Shown: one piece after another, positions 1-6,660 of the stretch | How the letters are laid out: the number at the start of each line of letters is the position of its first letter | Position numbering within the stretch: the first letter of the stretch is position 1 | Assembly (NCBI GenBank): GCA_944332645.1 | Contig: CALVKK010000010.1 | Span: 1-20,478 of the forward strand | From: an uncultured Bacilli bacterium | GTDB lineage: Bacteria; Bacillota_I; Bacilli_A; RF39; UBA660 | Length of the DNA stretch: 20,478 nt | Direction: 5' to 3' | Position numbers and translations under genes: made by a program | The notes under the pieces: model-generated | What the model was told of the DNA's origin: nothing | The model's database searches: none | Seen by the model: the letters and a program-made list of their open reading frames with translations, nothing else

Positions 1-40
1 ATTGAGTATATCTCGTGATTCCATTATACACTATATTTCA

Positions 41-74
41 GAAAAAGAAAAGACCATTGACTTTGTCAACAGTC
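41..74 (-). terminator. Intrinsic terminator of the rlmH operon
   Basis: Read on the minus strand, GACTGTTGAC and GTCAATGGTC pair across an AAA loop: ten base pairs including two G-U wobbles. A T-rich tail follows (TTTTCTTTTTC). It lies about 25 bases beyond the rlmH stop codon and is the natural end of the leftward operon. The hairpin and tail are seen directly; function is inferred. Confidence 0.7.
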
Positions 75-76
75 TG

Positions 77-100
77 AAGTATTTTCTAAATACTTTTTTT
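77..100 (+). terminator. Intrinsic terminator for a gene left of the window
   Basis: On the plus strand AAGTATTT and AAATACTT form a perfect 8-bp stem with a TCT loop, followed directly by a T run that reaches the rlmH stop codon. The T run is on the plus side only, so this hairpin would stop a rightward transcript entering from outside the window, for example a gene ending at the TGA at 16-18. With the minus-strand hairpin at 41-74 it forms a back-to-back pair, as expected between convergent genes. Confidence 0.55.
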
Positions 101-530
101 ATTTATGATATTTTTCATTATTTATTATTTTAAAACTGCGGTAAATTTGTTCTAATAACATAACTCTAAATAATTGATGTGGAAAAGTTAATTTTGAAAA
201 TGATAAATTATAGTTACTAATTTTCTTAATATCTTGGTGTAATCCATCTGAACCGCCAATAATAAAAGTGATATTAGAATTATTTAAAAATAGATTATCA
301 ATTTTTTTTGATAAAGTAGTAGAATCAATCATTTCTCCTTCTATCTCTAAAGTAATAATATAATCTTTGTTAAGATGTTTTAAAATTTCATCCTTTTCTT
401 TTACAATATCACAATCTTTTAATTCAACAATTTCTAGTTTAGTATATTTATTGATTCTTTTACTATACTCCAAACAAGCATCAATCAAATATTTTTCTTT
501 TAATTTCCCAACGCATATTATTCTTATCAT
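99..530 (-). CDS. rlmH: 23S rRNA (pseudouridine1915-N3)-methyltransferase RlmH
   Basis: SPOUT-class methyltransferase that uses S-adenosylmethionine to methylate pseudouridine 1915 in helix 69 of 23S rRNA on assembled 70S ribosomes. The family start MIRIICVGKLKEKY, the SAM-binding loop FIIGGSDGLH, the SFSKLTFPHQL block and the C-terminal EQIYRSFKII...YHK are all recognisable. At 143 residues it is about 16 shorter than the usual 159. The missing residues fall in the variable region between the N-terminal strand and the TLEIEGEMIDS block, so the catalytic core looks intact. The ATG overlaps the walJ stop as ATGA and there is no strong ribosome binding site, so translation is probably coupled to walJ. 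It is the last gene of the operon and is followed by a terminator. walJ and rlmH are also close neighbours in Bacillus and Staphylococcus. Confidence 0.96.
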   Translation of the reverse strand: MIRIICVGKLKEKYLIDACLEYSKRINKYTKLEIVELKDCDIVKEKDEILKHLNKDYIITLEIEGEMIDSTTLSKKIDNLFLNNSNITFIIGGSDGLHQDIKKISNYNLSFSKLTFPHQLFRVMLLEQIYRSFKIINNEKYHK

Positions 531-1276
531 ATTTCAATCAACTCAGTATTATCATTTTGAGCAGCAACCATTATTTGAATATCAGTGCTAACATTATTTT
601 TAATGTTGTTTAAAGCTAATTCTTGATTATTATTTTGTTCTGAAAGATGTGCTAGAATAATAAATTGTGTCTTGTTACCAACGACTTTTTTTAAATATTC
701 ACCACATTGAACATTAGATAAATGGCCCTTATCACCTAATATTCTTTGTTTAATATGATAAGGGTAATGAGGATTATTCATCAACAATTCAACGTCATGG
801 TTACTTTCAAATATGTATAAATCCTTATTCATTAAAAGATTTAAATTTTTAGAATTTATATATCCAGTATCGGTAACATAAACAAATTCTTTATCATTAT
901 TTTTAAATATGTACCCTAACGAATCAGAAGCATCATGTGATGTTTTAAAAATTTGAACATTTAAATCTCCAATATTGAGCTGTTCTTCAATTATGACATA
1001 ATCTTTTATAATGTTTTTTAAATCTTCATACATCTTGCTAGTTAAAAAAACTTTCGGATTATATTTATTAATAAAAACTTTAAGCCCAGCTATATGATCA
1101 ATATGAGTGTGTGTTATAAAAACACTATTAATGTCACTAGGCTTAACACCTAATGACATTAATTTTTTTTCAATATATAAATTGCTCATGCCAACATCAA
1201 TCAACATTTTATTATCTGAAGTTTCAACATAAGTACAATTCCCTTTAGAACCTGAAGCTAAAACCGATATTTTCAT
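527..1276 (-). CDS. walJ: Metallo-beta-lactamase-fold hydrolase WalJ/YycJ (VicX)
   Basis: Metal-dependent hydrolase of the WalJ/YycJ/VicX group. Bacillus WalJ is implicated in coordinating cell division with DNA replication or repair, but its substrate is not settled. The N-terminus MKISVLASGSKGN is the family hallmark, and the metal-binding HxHxDH motif is HTHIDH at residues 56-61. Further conserved blocks are FKTSHDASDSLGY and the late HLSEQNN. The product is 249 residues, close to the 264 of Bacillus. The reading frame stays open for 16 codons upstream, but that extension lies inside the peptidase gene. The ATG at 1276 overlaps the peptidase stop as ATGA, has GGAG about 10 bases upstream, and starts exactly at the family N-terminus. 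In Bacillus this gene sits in the walRK operon; no walR, walK, walH or walI is present here. Confidence 0.93.
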   Translation of the reverse strand: MKISVLASGSKGNCTYVETSDNKMLIDVGMSNLYIEKKLMSLGVKPSDINSVFITHTHIDHIAGLKVFINKYNPKVFLTSKMYEDLKNIIKDYVIIEEQLNIGDLNVQIFKTSHDASDSLGYIFKNNDKEFVYVTDTGYINSKNLNLLMNKDLYIFESNHDVELLMNNPHYPYHIKQRILGDKGHLSNVQCGEYLKKVVGNKTQFIILAHLSEQNNNQELALNNIKNNVSTDIQIMVAAQNDNTELIEI

Positions 1277-2880
1277 TCGTATATACTCCAAGGGCTTATG
1301 TGACAGTAAAGACAATCTTTCCACACTTCAAAGTGAATGTGTGGTCCTGTAGAATATCCAGTTGATCCTACATAACCGATTTGTTGTCCTCTTGCGACCG
1401 TTGACCCTACAGATATGCCGTCCATAAATTTATTCATATGAGCATATAAGGTATAATAACCATTGTTGTGATTAATTACAATATAATTACCATAAGAATA
1501 ATGTGATTCTTTAATAATAACTGTACCATTATTTGCAGCATAAATAGCTGAATTATAACCTGTACCTGCAATGTCTATAGCTTTGTGGAAGCTACGTACT
1601 CCAGTAATAGGGTGGATTCTCCAAGCATAATCATCAGTTATCACCCATCCACTTTCACTAGGCCATGCCCAGTTACTCAAGTCTCCAACATTAGGTACAT
1701 ATTTATCACCTTTAATAATAATTCGATCGACACTACTTTTTAAAGTTTCTTTACTAACCGGATCAACGAATTCAATATTACCATTAACTATCTTCTGTCT
1801 TTGACTAATTCGCTCAAGTCCATCTTCACCTTCTTGTACTACTTCCGTGTAGCCAACAAACTGTGTATCATCATATTGATAAATTGTCTTGTATTCATTA
1901 GTTTTATCTTCAACAACATATTTTTCTACAACTACTCTTAACTGAGGATTTGTCTGTTTTATTAAAACTTCTGTTCCGACAGCAATCAAACTATTTTCAC
2001 TTTTGTACCGTGGATTAGATATTAAAAATTCTTGACTACTAATTTCGTTAACAAAAGCGATGTCTTCGATCATTTCTTCCTCTTTAACTGTATAAACTTT
2101 AGTAACAGGATCTTTACCGTAAAGTAAAAATTGTGCTAAAGTATTATAATCTGTATAAATTGTTTCATCGATTGGTATTTGTGTTTGCTTTACAGTTATT
2201 TCTTCTTCAATATAAACATTTTCAATCAATGAACCAACAGTTTCAATTTTTAATTGATTGTCATTTAAATAAGCTTTATAATTTTCTTTGCCTACATAAG
2301 TAGCTATTAATTCATTAACTGCCTCTTCAAATATTTCTTTGTTGGTCACGTAAATATAAGAATCTCCATTTTCTTTATAAATAGTAAATTGGTAACCTTT
2401 GATAGTAAAAGTTTTTAATTCTACAATCTTTGAATATATATCCTCAACAGTAGAAATCTGATCATCATAAGTCAATACTTTTTCAATATTCAATCCTTTA
2501 GGCGTGTAAATTTGTTCAATTAGTTGTCCATCTTCAATAATAATATCAACACATTCTTTTTGTTCATCATTTTTATAATAACTTATATCTTTACTATTAT
2601 TAATTAATTCTTGTAAATCTTCATCAATTATAACTTGCTCAAGACTTCTTTCGTCCTCACAATAAGTTCTGGTTACTTCTTGAACATTGATTAAGTGATT
2701 AGTTTTACTGTTAATATAATTTTCTAATTCTTCCTTTGATTCAATTACTCCTAAAAGTTGTCCATCTAAATATACATTATAAAGTTCATTAGGATAATTT
2801 TTTTTACCATAGTCAAAGCAAAGTAAAAACAAAATTATACCCAGAACTAAACACGTAATAAGGGAACCAATTTTTTTCAT
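1273..2880 (-). CDS. Membrane-anchored LysM-G5-M23 peptidoglycan endopeptidase
   Basis: Probable cell-wall hydrolase of 535 residues. A single membrane segment (about residues 5-22) with positive charges before it would leave the rest outside the cell. Residues 30-255 hold no domain I can name with confidence. Residues 261-308 resemble a LysM domain (YTVKEEEMIEDIAF...SNPRY...VGTEVLI). Residues 312-390 match a G5 domain (VVVEKYVVEDKT...VVQEGEDGLERISQ). The C-terminus is a complete M23/LytM-type zinc peptidase: H432 and D436 (HxxxD), H481 in the YAHM motif, and H514/H516 in GPHIHFEV. This set of ligands and catalytic His is intact, so it should cleave peptide cross-links. The start codon overlaps the dnaB stop as ATGA and has AAGGTGA upstream; the stop overlaps walJ as ATGA. 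It occupies the place that walRK-walHI has in Bacillus. Its presence implies a peptidoglycan wall. Confidence 0.92.
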   Translation of the reverse strand: MKKIGSLITCLVLGIILFLLCFDYGKKNYPNELYNVYLDGQLLGVIESKEELENYINSKTNHLINVQEVTRTYCEDERSLEQVIIDEDLQELINNSKDISYYKNDEQKECVDIIIEDGQLIEQIYTPKGLNIEKVLTYDDQISTVEDIYSKIVELKTFTIKGYQFTIYKENGDSYIYVTNKEIFEEAVNELIATYVGKENYKAYLNDNQLKIETVGSLIENVYIEEEITVKQTQIPIDETIYTDYNTLAQFLLYGKDPVTKVYTVKEEEMIEDIAFVNEISSQEFLISNPRYKSENSLIAVGTEVLIKQTNPQLRVVVEKYVVEDKTNEYKTIYQYDDTQFVGYTEVVQEGEDGLERISQRQKIVNGNIEFVDPVSKETLKSSVDRIIIKGDKYVPNVGDLSNWAWPSESGWVITDDYAWRIHPITGVRSFHKAIDIAGTGYNSAIYAANNGTVIIKESHYSYGNYIVINHNNGYYTLYAHMNKFMDGISVGSTVARGQQIGYVGSTGYSTGPHIHFEVWKDCLYCHISPWSIYE

Positions 2881-4229
2881 AAATCACCTTCTATACTTTC
2901 ATCAACAGAATTAAATGTACTTGTGTTAGTTTTGAATATAAGAGGAATATCAGTAACTGGTCCATTTCGATGTTTAGCAATAATTAGAGTAGTTCGACTA
3001 GTGTTTTCATCAATCAAAGCTTCTTTATTATAATAATCTTCTCGATGAATCATTGCCACAATATCCGCATCTTGTTCAATTGATCCTGATTCCCTTAAAT
3101 CACTTAAAATTGGTCGATTATCTTTTCTTCCTTTAGTTTCGACACTACGAGATAATTGTGAACAAGCGATAACTGGCACTTTTAATTCCATCGCTAAAGT
3201 TTTTAAACTTCGTGAAATTTCGGTTACCTCTTGAACACGATTGCCTTTATAACGATCTGAACCTTGAATAAGCTGTAAATAATCGATAATAATAACATCT
3301 AATCCATCTTTCATCGAAGCTAGACGACGGCACTTAGCTCTTATTTCACTAATGGTCATCCCAGCTGTATCATCAATATAAATTTTAGTATCAGCTAATC
3401 GACTGATAGCTTCATTCACTCTTTTCCAATCTTCATTTTTTAAATTACCATTTTTTAGTTTACTACCATAAATTTGTCCAACTGATGATAGCATCCTTGA
3501 AACTAATTGTTCAGCACTCATTTCCATATTGAATAAAGCAACTGTTTTGCCATTTATAGCCATATTGGTAGCTAAGTTAAGAGCAAAAGCTGTTTTACCC
3601 ATACCAGGTCGAGCAGCAAGAATAATTAACTCGTTGGGATGAAGACCAGATGTTATTTTATCCAATTTATAAAATCCTGTCGCAATTCCTGTTATTTCAT
3701 TTTTATTTTTAGACATTTTCTCCAAGTCAGCCTGAGTCTTGAAAAGAACGTCTTGAATACTGCGAAATTCTGTCCCTTTTCTTGTTTTAACCACATTAAA
3801 AATTTTGGTTTCAGCCGTGTCGAGAATTTCATTGATATTATTTGTTGAATTATAGGCTTCTGTTATAATAGCTGTTCCTTCATCGATCAATCTTCTCAAA
3901 ATTGCCTTTTCTTCGACGATTCTAATGTATTCATCAATATTAGCTGCTGTTGGAACACTACGTGCTACTTCAGTCAAATATTCGATGCCACCAATTGAAT
4001 TCAACCATTTTTTCTTTTTTAATTCCTCACTTACCGTCATAATATCGATTGGCTTGTTAGCCTCGGCAAGGTCCCTAATAATTGAAAATATTTTGCTATG
4101 ACTATCTAAATAGAATAGACTTTCATTTAATCCCTCGATACTCTTTTGTAAAGCATATTTTGTTAAAAACATCGAGCCTAAAACTGCTTGTTCTGCTTCA
4201 ATACTATGAGGTATTATTTTTTCTTTCAT
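2877..4229 (-). CDS. dnaB: Replicative DNA helicase DnaB (DnaC in Bacillus)
   Basis: Hexameric 5'-3' helicase that unwinds DNA at the replication fork and binds primase through its N-terminal domain. At 450 residues it is the usual length. The N-terminal all-helical domain begins IPHSIEAEQAVLGSMF. The RecA-like ATPase domain carries Walker A ARPGMGKT at 206-213 and Walker B DVIIIDYLQLI at 311-321, followed by the SRSLKTLAMELKVPVIACSQLSR and DLRESGSIEQDAD blocks. There is no intein. A 7-bp gap separates it from rplI, whose stop codon TAG forms part of the AGGTGG ribosome binding site. The order rplI-dnaB is conserved across Bacilli. Confidence 0.98.
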   Translation of the reverse strand: MKEKIIPHSIEAEQAVLGSMFLTKYALQKSIEGLNESLFYLDSHSKIFSIIRDLAEANKPIDIMTVSEELKKKKWLNSIGGIEYLTEVARSVPTAANIDEYIRIVEEKAILRRLIDEGTAIITEAYNSTNNINEILDTAETKIFNVVKTRKGTEFRSIQDVLFKTQADLEKMSKNKNEITGIATGFYKLDKITSGLHPNELIILAARPGMGKTAFALNLATNMAINGKTVALFNMEMSAEQLVSRMLSSVGQIYGSKLKNGNLKNEDWKRVNEAISRLADTKIYIDDTAGMTISEIRAKCRRLASMKDGLDVIIIDYLQLIQGSDRYKGNRVQEVTEISRSLKTLAMELKVPVIACSQLSRSVETKGRKDNRPILSDLRESGSIEQDADIVAMIHREDYYNKEALIDENTSRTTLIIAKHRNGPVTDIPLIFKTNTSTFNSVDESIEGDL

Positions 4230-4236
4230 AACCCAC

Positions 4237-4674
4237 CTACTTTATTAAATTAATTTTTAGATTGGCTTTAACTTTTTTATGCAATTCGACATTTACTAAA
4301 TGTGTTCCTAAGCTAGTCAAAGGATGATCGATTTTGATTTTATTTTTATCTATTTCATAACCTAGTTTCTTTAATTCTGAAACAATCTGTTTAGTACTAA
4401 CACTACCAAAAACACGATCTTGTGCACCAACTTTAACCGCAATATTTATAACTATCTTTTCTATTTCTTTTTTTAATTTTTCACACTCTTCAATTTTTAA
4501 TTGTTCTTCTAATGCTTCTTTATTTTTTTGGGTGTTGAAATGTTTCAAATTACCATCGTTTGCTATTGCAACATAACCTTCTTTTATTAAAAAAGTTCCA
4601 TAGCCATCTTTGACATTCTTAATGTCACCTTTTTTGCCTTGTCCTTTTAAATCCTTTAAAAAAATAACTTTCAT
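4237..4674 (-). CDS. rplI: 50S ribosomal protein bL9
   Basis: Ribosomal protein L9, which binds 23S rRNA at the base of the L1 stalk and reaches out on a long helix. The N-terminal domain MKVIFLKDLKGQGKKGDIKNV, the long charged connecting helix and the C-terminal domain (TSLGTHLVNVELHKKVKANLKINLI) are all present. The product is 145 residues against 149 in Bacillus. The ATG at 4674 is chosen because AGGAGG lies six bases upstream. An in-frame TTG two codons earlier directly abuts that AGGAGG and would leave no spacing. The start is two bases after the stop of the upstream phosphodiesterase gene, so the two are probably coupled. Confidence 0.97.
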   Translation of the reverse strand: MKVIFLKDLKGQGKKGDIKNVKDGYGTFLIKEGYVAIANDGNLKHFNTQKNKEALEEQLKIEECEKLKKEIEKIVINIAVKVGAQDRVFGSVSTKQIVSELKKLGYEIDKNKIKIDHPLTSLGTHLVNVELHKKVKANLKINLIK

Positions 4675-4676
4675 TT

Positions 4677-5648
4677 TCAACCTCCTATTAGTGCGATAAG
4701 CTGTTTTTGAACTTGCTTAATTGTACTGCCTTCAATTTGAGTTGCCGCCTCGTTTAAATGTCCACCACCACCTAATTTTGCCATATATTGTTCGACATTA
4801 ATATTACCAATCGATCTAGCACTAATGCCAATTAATTTTTCAGATAATTTTCCAATAACAAAAGATGCCTCGACATTTTCAAACTGTAATAATTGTTCGG
4901 CGATTGAAGCTAAATCTTTAGTTTCATAAAAGTCATCATCCGCAATACATAAAGCAATATTAGAAGTTATCATATAACTTTTTTCGATCAATTTTTGCCT
5001 TTTAAGATAATCTTCTTTATTTTCTTGCATAAGTTCTTGCTTGAAAACATTATTAGCGCCTAATTGCGTTAAGAAAGCAGCAGCTTCATATGTTTTATCA
5101 GTCGTTTTTAAGCGAAAATTATTAGTATCAATTTCTAAACCTATCAGCATCAAAGTAGCAACTAAAGGATCGATTTTTTTATTTAAATATTTAATATAAT
5201 TAGCCATAAATTCGACAGTACTTGATAAATTAGCATTTATATAACTTAAGATACCTTCTTTAATGTAATGCTTACTTTTAATGTGATGATCGATTACGAC
5301 AACATTTTCCATCTTATCGATTAATTGAGGAACTTCAGTTATTTCTTGACGGTGTGTATCTAATATAATTAACAAAGTATCATTGTTGATTAATGTTTCG
5401 ACTTTACTTTTCAAAACAGGCTTAAAGTATACATCATTTTCTTGTAACAACTGATAAGTTTTAAGCAATGCTTTGTTGCGCTCATTACTATTAACACATA
5501 TATAACTGTTCTTTTTAAAACTGTGGATTATTTGTTGTAAGCCAATAGCCGAACCCATCCCATCAAAATCAGGATTCTTATGTGTCATTATTAAGATATT
5601 ATCAAATTTTTTAATTAATTGTGTTAATGTTTTAAAAATTTGCTCCAT
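4677..5648 (-). CDS. DHH-DHHA1 phosphodiesterase, GdpP catalytic core (likely c-di-AMP hydrolase)
   Basis: Soluble DHH-family phosphodiesterase of 323 residues, most like the C-terminal half of GdpP/YybT, which hydrolyses cyclic di-AMP to pApA. Metal-binding motifs are THKNPDFDG (residues 22-30), LDTH (about 97-100) and the signature DHH at 120-122. The DHHA1 domain has LGGGGHLNEAATQ (GGGGH at 293-297). Full GdpP is about 660 residues with two membrane helices, a PAS-like domain and a degenerate GGDEF domain; none of these is present. Position directly before rplI-dnaB matches Bacillus gdpP (yybT). The ATG at 5648 has AGGTGA five bases upstream. The frame is open for 22 more hydrophobic codons, but these run through the promoter and terminator region of the preceding gene. 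Alternatives are a Pde2-like enzyme acting on pApA or c-di-AMP, or NrnA-type nanoRNase. The THKNPD and GGGGH context favours the GdpP type. Confidence 0.88.
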   Translation of the reverse strand: MEQIFKTLTQLIKKFDNILIMTHKNPDFDGMGSAIGLQQIIHSFKKNSYICVNSNERNKALLKTYQLLQENDVYFKPVLKSKVETLINNDTLLIILDTHRQEITEVPQLIDKMENVVVIDHHIKSKHYIKEGILSYINANLSSTVEFMANYIKYLNKKIDPLVATLMLIGLEIDTNNFRLKTTDKTYEAAAFLTQLGANNVFKQELMQENKEDYLKRQKLIEKSYMITSNIALCIADDDFYETKDLASIAEQLLQFENVEASFVIGKLSEKLIGISARSIGNINVEQYMAKLGGGGHLNEAATQIEGSTIKQVQKQLIALIGG

Positions 5649-5664
5649 AATTTCACCTAAAAAT

Positions 5665-5675
5665 ATTATACTATA
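5665..5675 (-). promoter_or_regulatory. Candidate -10 region upstream of the phosphodiesterase-rplI-dnaB operon
   Basis: On the minus strand TATAGTATAAT sits 17-27 bases before the ATG at 5648 and just past a terminator-like hairpin, which is where an operon promoter is expected. No good -35 element is seen. If TATAAT (5665-5670) is used the leader would be very short; the overlapping TATAGT gives slightly more room. In DNA this AT-rich such matches arise by chance, so this is tentative. Confidence 0.35.
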
Positions 5676-5685
5676 AAAAGTTGAT

Positions 5686-5722
5686 AATAAAAAGAGAAAA
5701 TGATATTGTTTCATTTTTTCTC
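5686..5722 (-). terminator. Intrinsic terminator after whiA
   Basis: On the minus strand the arms GAGAAAAAATGA and TCATTTTCTC pair (two unpaired A in the left arm) around a loop of about seven bases, and TTTTTATT follows immediately. The base of the hairpin overlaps the whiA stop codon. It separates the lgt-trxB-whiA group from the phosphodiesterase-rplI-dnaB operon. The stem is mostly A-T pairs, so termination may be partial. Confidence 0.5.
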
Positions 5723-6638
5723 ATATTTTATTTCTTATTTTATCAGCTCTTTCACTTATCTTTTTAAAACGATGATATAGGCCAGATTTAGTAATGACTT
5801 GACCTGTTTCAATCGAAATAATTTGACTTAATTCTAATAATGAAACGTCGCGATATTTAAGGCGATACTGTGCAACTACCAATTCTTTTTCATCTAGAAC
5901 ATCTAGTCCCACTTTATCGGAAATTAACTGAATATCTTTGACTTGTTTATTAGCAGTTTCGATGATTTTATCGACATTAGCTTGTTCACAATTATTTAAA
6001 CGGTTAGTCATATTTTTATGATCACGATATATTCTAATATCCTCAAAATACATAACAGCATTGTAAGCATTGATAATTCTAAGAAAGTCACCTATTTTTT
6101 CTGCTTCCTTTATATAAACCATATATTTGTTGTTTCTTTTTAAAATTTTACTGTTTAACTGATATTTATTTAGGATTTTTAGTAAAAATAAACCGTATGC
6201 TTTGGTATCTACTAAAAATTCTAAATGATATCTTGATTTTTTAGGATCATTAACTGATCCTGTCATAAGGAAAACTCCCCTTAAATAAGCCCGCAAACTT
6301 TCATCATCATCGACAATATAATCTTTAGGAACCTTTAACATATGTTTATCATATATTCCTAAATCGTTTAATATATCTTTATTTTTTGTTTGTAATATAT
6401 ATAGTGATTTTTTTTGGTGATTTATTCCTTTTCTTATTGTAACAAAACAATTAATATCATATAAATCTTTAATCAAACTAAAGATTCTTCTGGCCACGCT
6501 GGCATTTTCAGTTGTTATTTTTATATCTTTTTCAATTATTGCACTATTCAAAAGAATAGCTGACAATTCAGCTATTTTTTCTAATTCATTTGTTTCAATT
6601 TTGCTAACTTCATTTTTCACAATACTAGTAAAAGACAT
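5721..6638 (-). CDS. whiA: DNA-binding protein WhiA
   Basis: WhiA of 305 residues: an N-terminal domain related to LAGLIDADG homing endonucleases joined to a C-terminal helix-turn-helix. In Streptomyces it regulates sporulation genes; in Bacillus it affects cell division and chromosome segregation. The opening MSFTSIVKNEVSKIE, the conserved RAYLRGVFLMTGSVND at 116-131 with YHLEF after it, and the HTH block LLELSQIISIETGQVITKSG...HRFKKI near the C-terminus identify it. The ATG at 6638 is preceded by AAGGTGG at five-base spacing; an in-frame GTG three codons upstream lies inside that site and is rejected. In Bacillus yvcJ (rapZ) and yvcK lie between trxB and whiA; here only 22 bases separate the two genes. 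Confidence 0.95.
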   Translation of the reverse strand: MSFTSIVKNEVSKIETNELEKIAELSAILLNSAIIEKDIKITTENASVARRIFSLIKDLYDINCFVTIRKGINHQKKSLYILQTKNKDILNDLGIYDKHMLKVPKDYIVDDDESLRAYLRGVFLMTGSVNDPKKSRYHLEFLVDTKAYGLFLLKILNKYQLNSKILKRNNKYMVYIKEAEKIGDFLRIINAYNAVMYFEDIRIYRDHKNMTNRLNNCEQANVDKIIETANKQVKDIQLISDKVGLDVLDEKELVVAQYRLKYRDVSLLELSQIISIETGQVITKSGLYHRFKKISERADKIRNKI

Positions 6639-6660
6639 AATAACCACCTTTTATAATTTA

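Noticed and set aside
2..133. Open plus-strand frame from the left edge (LSISRDSIIHYISEKEKTID and following)
   Set aside because: It reads through both terminator hairpins and the 3' end of rlmH, has no recognisable family, and is short enough to be chance.
1277..1324. 16-residue N-terminal extension of WalJ
   Set aside because: It lies wholly inside the peptidase gene. The family N-terminus MKISVLASGS starts at the ATGA overlap.
4675..4680. TTG start two codons upstream of the L9 ATG
   Set aside because: It directly abuts the AGGAGG ribosome binding site, leaving no spacing. L9 proteins begin MKVIFL.
5649..5714. 22-residue hydrophobic N-terminal extension of the phosphodiesterase (MKQYHFLFLL...), which could pass for a GdpP membrane helix
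   Set aside because: The extension begins inside the terminator hairpin after whiA and has no ribosome binding site, while the internal ATG at 5648 has AGGTGA at correct spacing.
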